11,034 nt of DNA, from NCBI GenBank assembly GCA_018694455.1, contig JABHNP010000320.1, positions 1-11,034 on the forward strand, written 5' to 3'. Shown here in pieces: positions 7,505-11,034 of the stretch. The notes below the pieces were generated by a model, which was not told the origin of the DNA, ran no database searches, and saw only the letters and a program-made list of their open reading frames with translations. Position 1 is the stretch's first letter; each line of letters starts with the position of its first letter. Position numbers and translations under genes: made by a program. This stretch comes from Planctomycetaceae bacterium (GTDB lineage Bacteria > Planctomycetota > Planctomycetia > Pirellulales > UBA1268).

Positions 7505-7886
7505 CAAAACTCTCATCGCCGGCACTTAACAAGTTCCTCTGCTTGTCGGAAATGGCTGTCAAGGGGAAGGTTTGTAAAAAAAAAGAATTTCAATGCTTGC
7601 ATGACTGTATGAAAAAAAAGTGAACTAGCCTTTTATGCGAAGAAATCCAATTCCCGAGAAGTCTGACTTCTCTCTGGCATTTTCTATAGACAGTTTGCTA
7701 TCCAGATGATCATACTTTTCAACTTGGTTGGTTGTGGTCTTAATTTATCGGTGTGCCAAATTAAGGTCATGCGGCTATTTGTTATTGGGCCTCGCTGTAC
7801 GTAGTGTAGCTCGCAGAGTTGTGTTCAATAACGCATTCATCATTTATATATTACCTGGCATGCTCGATCTTGGAGAATAACCGCTT
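7505..7886. other. 382-bp intergenic region before the TIM-barrel gene
   Basis: No gene seen. It contains two A-runs (A9 at 7576-7584, A8 at 7612-7619) and a small hairpin, GAGAAGT-CTG-ACTTCTC at 7656-7672, without a proper U-tract. A weak promoter candidate near the downstream gene is TTCAAT at 7824-7829 with TATATT at 7847-7852, 17 bases apart. A GGAG at 7872-7875 serves as a likely ribosome-binding site for the gene at 7887. The interval is long for two same-strand genes, so the TIM-barrel gene probably has its own promoter. Confidence 0.5.
7824..7852 (+). promoter_or_regulatory. weak sigma-70-like promoter candidate for the TIM-barrel gene
   Basis: TTCAAT (three of six matches to the -35 consensus) and TATATT (five of six to the -10 consensus) are separated by 17 bases and lie 34 bases before the start codon at 7887. 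The spacing is ideal but the -35 box is poor. In an AT-rich stretch this could be chance. Confidence 0.25.
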
Positions 7887-8765
7887 ATGCTTTCCTCAAC
7901 AGCGTTGCGGATTGCGGTCAGTCAAATAGCGACACTGCGATGGAATCTTGGTGAAGAACTTTGTCATTACACCGAGCATGGTTTCGACGCGATCTCGTTG
8001 TGGCGGCCAAAGGTGTCCGATGTCTCGCTCTCCGATGCGAGACATCTCTTGGGCAGTTCAGGAGTGCGTGTTTCGTCACTTCAGTGGCCTGGTGGTTTTA
8101 CTGGTAGTGAGGGGCATACGTTTCGAGAAAGTCTTGAAGATGCCTGTGAAGCTATTGACGTTGCGGAGCAGCTGCAGTGTCCACTCATTGTCTTGCATCC
8201 GGGAGGGCGTGCCGGGCATACCCTCTCGCATGCTCGACGTCTTATTCGTCTCGCAATCGAAGAGCTCGCGCCCATTGCTGAATCAGCTGGAGTGGTGCTT
8301 GCTATCAAACCAGCAAAAGATGAAGCGAGTTTTTTGACAACATTAGAAGAGGGCGTTGATCTGGTAGCTGCCTCTGGATTTACAAATGTCGGTATAGCAA
8401 TTGATCTCTGGACGTTTTCAGAGGAATTGTTGTCGCTGGAAAACAGGAGGTCTGTTATCGAACAGGCTAAAGTTGTGTCAGTCGCCGATAGGGTGAGTAA
8501 CATTTCGCATGGCCATGAAAGGCTTCCTCCAGGTGCAGGAGAACTGCCGTTATTGGGCTTACTGCATCTACTCGTTGAGTCTGGTTACCGTGGTGACATT
8601 GAGTTTGATCCAATCGGAGACACCGTTGCTGCAATGGGTTACGAACAGCTTTTAGCCTCTGTTCGTCTATATGTCGATCAGTTACAGATTGATATGAGCC
8701 TTGCTGAGACCAATAGTTTTTGTGGTGAATCGCAGACAGCGCTCGCGGAGGCGTTTTTTCGTTGA
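7887..8765 (+). CDS. sugar phosphate isomerase/epimerase-like TIM-barrel protein (xylose isomerase-like fold)
   Basis: A 292-residue cytoplasmic protein of the AP-endonuclease-2/xylose-isomerase-like TIM-barrel superfamily. Members interconvert or cleave sugars using a divalent metal. Family-like pieces run in order: ALRIAVSQI (residues 6-14), HGFDAISLWRPK (31-42), GVRVSSLQWPGGF (59-71), PLIVLHPGG (99-107), AESAGVVLAIKPA (131-143), VGIAIDLWTF (168-177), PPGAGELPL (214-222) and GYRGDIEFDPIG (233-244). The usual metal-binding Glu of the 'xIEP' strand is Lys141 here, and the DxxH-like site reads D173-L-W-T. The last strand carries E239/D241. Loss of metal ligands suggests altered or absent catalysis. 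The start ATG at 7887 has GGAG at 7872-7875, 11 bases upstream. It converges on the TraB-like gene, with 19 bp between them. The substrate cannot be told from sequence; DNA endonuclease IV activity is unlikely because its full metal site is absent. Confidence 0.82.
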   Translation: MLSSTALRIAVSQIATLRWNLGEELCHYTEHGFDAISLWRPKVSDVSLSDARHLLGSSGVRVSSLQWPGGFTGSEGHTFRESLEDACEAIDVAEQLQCPLIVLHPGGRAGHTLSHARRLIRLAIEELAPIAESAGVVLAIKPAKDEASFLTTLEEGVDLVAASGFTNVGIAIDLWTFSEELLSLENRRSVIEQAKVVSVADRVSNISHGHERLPPGAGELPLLGLLHLLVESGYRGDIEFDPIGDTVAAMGYEQLLASVRLYVDQLQIDMSLAETNSFCGESQTALAEAFFR

Positions 8766-8784
8766 AATCTTGTGTCTGCCTCAG

Positions 8785-9828
8785 CTACTCAGCGGGCTCT
8801 CTGAGATTCCAAGCCTCAAGCCACACGGTCTCAGTTGGTTGCAATTGAAAATTTTTGCGGAGCCTTTGGTCAAAGTCGTGCATATGTGCAGCGCCATAAA
8901 AGATAGCTATCGATTGAGCCCGGTTTTGTAATTGTTGTTTGAGAACTGAGAGGGCAGCTGTATTCCTGTCGGTGATTAGCGAAGACCCCTCTTCTCCTCC
9001 AAAGGCCGAAGTCAGTACCTCCATATCAGAAAATTGATCTGCGAGGAGTCGTTTCATTCGGAGTTCTCGATTGGATCCAAAAACAATGCCGAAGAGATCG
9101 CCAAATGAGGGTTCAGACGACTTCTTTTTTGGAGTTTCATTCGCGCGGGCCATGCTTTCCTGCATGACTTTTGAAAACATCGTCCACCAAGACTCTCCCC
9201 TGCGCTGCATTGCCTTGTTGAACTCTTGAGGTGAAAGATCTGCGTGGACAAAATTCTGTGCTGTGTAATCGATTTGATCGAGCTGGAACTGGAGGCCCAG
9301 TAGGTTCTTGAGTCCTTGCTGTGCGGTGCCAATTGCTCCAGATGGGCGGCCACCAGCTTGTGGAACCCGCGCATTTGGTGGAGCCACCAATTCATAGAGA
9401 ACCACATCGTACGTACGGAAAAGCTGATTCAGGGTTGAAAAATATTCTTTTTCACCAATATGTACAGCAGCAACAAGATCTACATGAGTTGTTTGGTCAG
9501 CCCTGTCGTGGTTATAGCCATATCGAACAATAGCAGTTTCGAGGGCAATTGGTTCATCAGTTTCGTCCTGATGCAGACGCAAAAACTGCGGGGGCTCAAA
9601 AGGCTTTGGAGCAGCTGCCTGCTCTGCCGCTGAAAGAGGAAGAGCCGTCGTCACTATTAGGCAGGCAATTGTCACCAGTGGCATTATCAGCGTGTACATA
9701 ACAGTCTTTCTCTTGGAGCCGAACATAAACAGTGTAGCAGGCGGCCTTTTAGGTGGCCTTTTGGGCAGGTAGCCAAAGAGTGGTAAAGCGGGTGAATTGG
9801 TCAGGCTTATCTTTGGAATAATCGTCAT
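8785..9828 (-). CDS. secreted TraB/TIKI-superfamily protein (GumN/ChaN-like)
   Basis: The mature part shows the hallmarks of the TraB/PrgY/TIKI superfamily, whose characterised members include metal-dependent proteases. These are a first GxxH-like motif (DLVAAVHIGEKEYF, H123), a conserved Glu in VVLYELV (E146), an ITDRN segment with R288, and the second GxxH (FYGAAHMHDF, H315). Between them (about 155-260) is a helical insert with a Lys/Ser-rich stretch. A signal peptide is evident at residues 35-68 (FGSKRKTVMYTLIMPLV..., cleavage near LSAA/EQ), so export is expected. The start is uncertain. The ATG at 9828 has a weak GGGAA before it but gives an odd 34-residue basic, proline-rich lead with a duplicated KRPP. 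The ATG at 9726 gives a normal signal peptide. A TTGACT/ATTATC-like pair (9843-9848 / 9818-9823, minus strand, 19 bp apart) would favour 9726. The activity is inferred from motifs only. Confidence 0.8.
   Translation of the reverse strand: MTIIPKISLTNSPALPLFGYLPKRPPKRPPATLFMFGSKRKTVMYTLIMPLVTIACLIVTTALPLSAAEQAAAPKPFEPPQFLRLHQDETDEPIALETAIVRYGYNHDRADQTTHVDLVAAVHIGEKEYFSTLNQLFRTYDVVLYELVAPPNARVPQAGGRPSGAIGTAQQGLKNLLGLQFQLDQIDYTAQNFVHADLSPQEFNKAMQRRGESWWTMFSKVMQESMARANETPKKKSSEPSFGDLFGIVFGSNRELRMKRLLADQFSDMEVLTSAFGGEEGSSLITDRNTAALSVLKQQLQNRAQSIAIFYGAAHMHDFDQRLRKNFQLQPTETVWLEAWNLREPAE
9743..9766. repeat. 12-bp tandem duplication at the start of the TraB-like gene
   Basis: GGCCTTTTAGGT is followed directly by GGCCTTTTGGGC, with 10 of 12 bases identical. 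Read on the minus strand it encodes a repeated Lys-Arg-Pro-Pro if the upstream start at 9828 is used. If translation starts at 9726, it lies in the 5' untranslated region. Confidence 0.7.
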
Positions 9829-9931
9829 TGTTTCCCAACTTTAGTCAATGCAAATGATCGTTAGGACCGATACCAGAGAAGAATCCGCAGGTGCGGACGA
9901 TCCGGATACTGATCCTCGGGACGAATGAGCA
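9829..9931. promoter_or_regulatory. divergent promoter region between the TraB-like and glycine-repeat genes
   Basis: The two genes are transcribed away from each other, so 103 bp (205 bp if the TraB-like gene starts at 9726) must carry both promoters. The best minus-strand guess is TTGACT (complement of 9843-9848) with GATTAT (complement of 9818-9823), 19 bp apart. No convincing plus-strand pair was found. GGGA at 9918-9921 may be the ribosome-binding site of the gene at 9932. Confidence 0.4.
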
Positions 9932-11034
9932 ATGGTTAATCAGAAGCTTTTTTTGCGACGTATTACCAAGTTTTCACGCGTTGTTGTAACCGTGATGCTA
10001 AGCGTAGCAATGACAGGTATCTCTGGCCCGTGTGTATTAACAGCGCAAGCCAGCGACTGGATACCGATGCTACCCGACCAAGACTTTTATGATTTTCAAC
10101 TGTTTGCGCCACCTGATCTGGGCTCGTACAACATGTATGAGCGGGATGACGACGGAATTTATTTTAAGTATGACCGTTTGTTCTGGGGCATCACTGTTCC
10201 TCGAACTGTACCGACTGCTCAGACCGACACAGGTCGTTCAATTATTCCGATACAGCCTATCTCGCCTGCTACTATCGTTGACCTGAATAATGATTTCTTG
10301 GAGTTTTCAAGAGATAATCCAATTATTGTTCAAACGACTGAAGACACGAATCAAACTGAAGTAAATACGCTTGATAATATCTCATCGAATACTACTGTTT
10401 TTGAAATTGGATCGGATCCGCTTCGGCTTGATCTTAATACTAGTTGGATGCGAACAAAAATGACCATGGGGAATCGCTATGAAGGTGGTTGGTCGTACGG
10501 AGGACGTGGTGTGCACCTGTCCTATTTTCAACTCGGGAAGCAGGACCAAACGTTTGGAACGTCCAGTGAATTCGCAGTCAACTCACCGACACAGACATTT
10601 ACATTTGAAACATCGCTAGCTGGTGGTGGTGCCGGCGGTGGTGGCGGCGGCGGTGGTGGTGGCACTGGTGGTAGTTCAGGAACTACTGTTTCTCTCGAAA
10701 CGACAACAGACAGCCCACAGCCTGATCACCTGATTACTCAGAATCTATTCCAGAAAAACACCACAGAGATTCAGTCTGCAGGAGTGGCCCTAACGCTACG
10801 AAAACGGTTGGGTAGACGGAAGGGATCAACAAGACTCACGTATGCCCTTGGGCCACGGTTTGTCCAGGTTGCTGACCGATATGAGCTCGACTATGTAAGT
10901 TTCCAAAACTCCTTTAATGATCAGTTCGGCAATAGTAACGGTGGCGGCAACGGTGGTGGCAACACCGGCGGCAACACTGGCGGCAATACAGGCGGCAATA
11001 CAGGCGGCAATACAGGCGGCAATACAGGCGGCAA
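9932..11034 (+). CDS. exported, probably outer-membrane/surface protein with Gly-rich repeats (3' end cut by window edge)
   Basis: The frame is open for 367 codons from the ATG at 9932 to the window edge; an in-frame stop at 9926 fixes this start. Residues 1-40 form a signal peptide (basic start, hydrophobic VVVTVMLSVAMTGI, cleavage TAQA/SDW). The mature part has alternating aromatic and glycine segments: DDDGIYFKYDRLFWGI (72-87), MTMGNRYEGGWSYGGRG (177-193) and LTYALGPRF (302-310). They recall planctomycete beta-barrel proteins such as the BBP7/DUF1551 group ('FxxD.LFW', 'NRYEGGW'). This family link is from pattern memory and tentative. Two low-complexity inserts stand out: a glycine run at residues 231-247 with ten Gly in a row, and Gly-Gly-Asn-Thr repeats from residue 342 to the edge. 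It is divergent from the TraB-like gene. Function and full length are unknown. Confidence 0.8.
   Translation, partial: MVNQKLFLRRITKFSRVVVTVMLSVAMTGISGPCVLTAQASDWIPMLPDQDFYDFQLFAPPDLGSYNMYERDDDGIYFKYDRLFWGITVPRTVPTAQTDTGRSIIPIQPISPATIVDLNNDFLEFSRDNPIIVQTTEDTNQTEVNTLDNISSNTTVFEIGSDPLRLDLNTSWMRTKMTMGNRYEGGWSYGGRGVHLSYFQLGKQDQTFGTSSEFAVNSPTQTFTFETSLAGGGAGGGGGGGGGGTGGSSGTTVSLETTTDSPQPDHLITQNLFQKNTTEIQSAGVALTLRKRLGRRKGSTRLTYALGPRFVQVADRYELDYVSFQNSFNDQFGNSNGGGNGGGNTGGNTGGNTGGNTGGNTGGNTGG
10622..10672 (+). repeat. polyglycine-coding GGN tract
   Basis: Seventeen codons encode GGG-A-(G)10-T-GG in the surface protein (residues 231-247). Codons alternate between GGT and GGC, so this is not a pure nucleotide repeat. 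It is flanked by Ser/Thr-rich sequence and probably forms a flexible extracellular loop or linker. The strand is G-rich with many GG doublets and could form two-tier G-quadruplexes. Confidence 0.85.
10955..11034 (+). repeat. 12-bp tandem repeat encoding Gly-Gly-Asn-Thr, running off the window
   Basis: Six full Gly-Gly-Asn-Thr units plus a partial seventh. The first two differ at the third codon positions (AAC ACC, AAC ACT). The next four (10979-11026) are identical copies of GGCGGCAATACA. A looser GGGN start lies just upstream (10940-10951). Increasing identity toward the 3' side indicates recent expansion by slippage or unequal recombination. The array continues past base 11034. Confidence 0.95.

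Overview
The window looks like bacterial chromosome from a planctomycete, most plausibly a marine Pirellulales-type member of Planctomycetota, with moderate GC content. The basis is a set of protein styles typical of that phylum rather than any marker RNA. They are a secreted PQQ-type beta-propeller opening with a WPVFLGPTGNGRSG-like block, a stand-alone protein ending in a UvrB/UvrC motif, a short TPR protein behind leuCD, a xylose-isomerase-like TIM-barrel protein, and a predicted outer-membrane protein with glycine-rich repeats. The taxonomic call is inference.

Left part (1-3502), core metabolism. leuC (5' end cut by the window edge by about two codons), leuD and a 106-residue TPR protein lie in a row on the plus strand and probably form one operon; LeuC and LeuD are the two subunits of isopropylmalate isomerase. 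bioB (biotin synthase) converges on them from the minus strand, with 3 bp between the stop codons.

Middle (3503-5967). About 1.15 kb between bioB and the next confident gene holds one possible small gene on the minus strand (3972-4352) and a striking 18-bp perfect inverted repeat with a 3-nt loop (4561-4599). Two minus-strand genes follow: a 250-residue UvrB/UvrC-motif protein and arfB, a GGQ-containing ribosome-rescue hydrolase.

Right part (5968-11034), exported and accessory proteins. A secreted PQQ-like beta-propeller gene carries an uninterrupted run of 12 G just behind its signal peptide, a possible slippage hotspot. After 382 bp without a gene comes a sugar-phosphate-isomerase-like TIM barrel in which at least one usual metal ligand appears replaced. 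It converges on a secreted TraB/TIKI-superfamily protein on the minus strand. Divergent from that, a gene begins at 9932 and stays open to the window edge. It encodes a predicted exported surface or outer-membrane protein with a polyglycine insert and an expanding Gly-Gly-Asn-Thr repeat.

I see no CRISPR array, transposase, integrase, rRNA or tRNA, and no defence or secretion cassette. Most of the window is ordinary. The points most worth a second look are the repeat-bearing exported proteins, the palindrome in the gene-poor gap and the altered TIM-barrel site.
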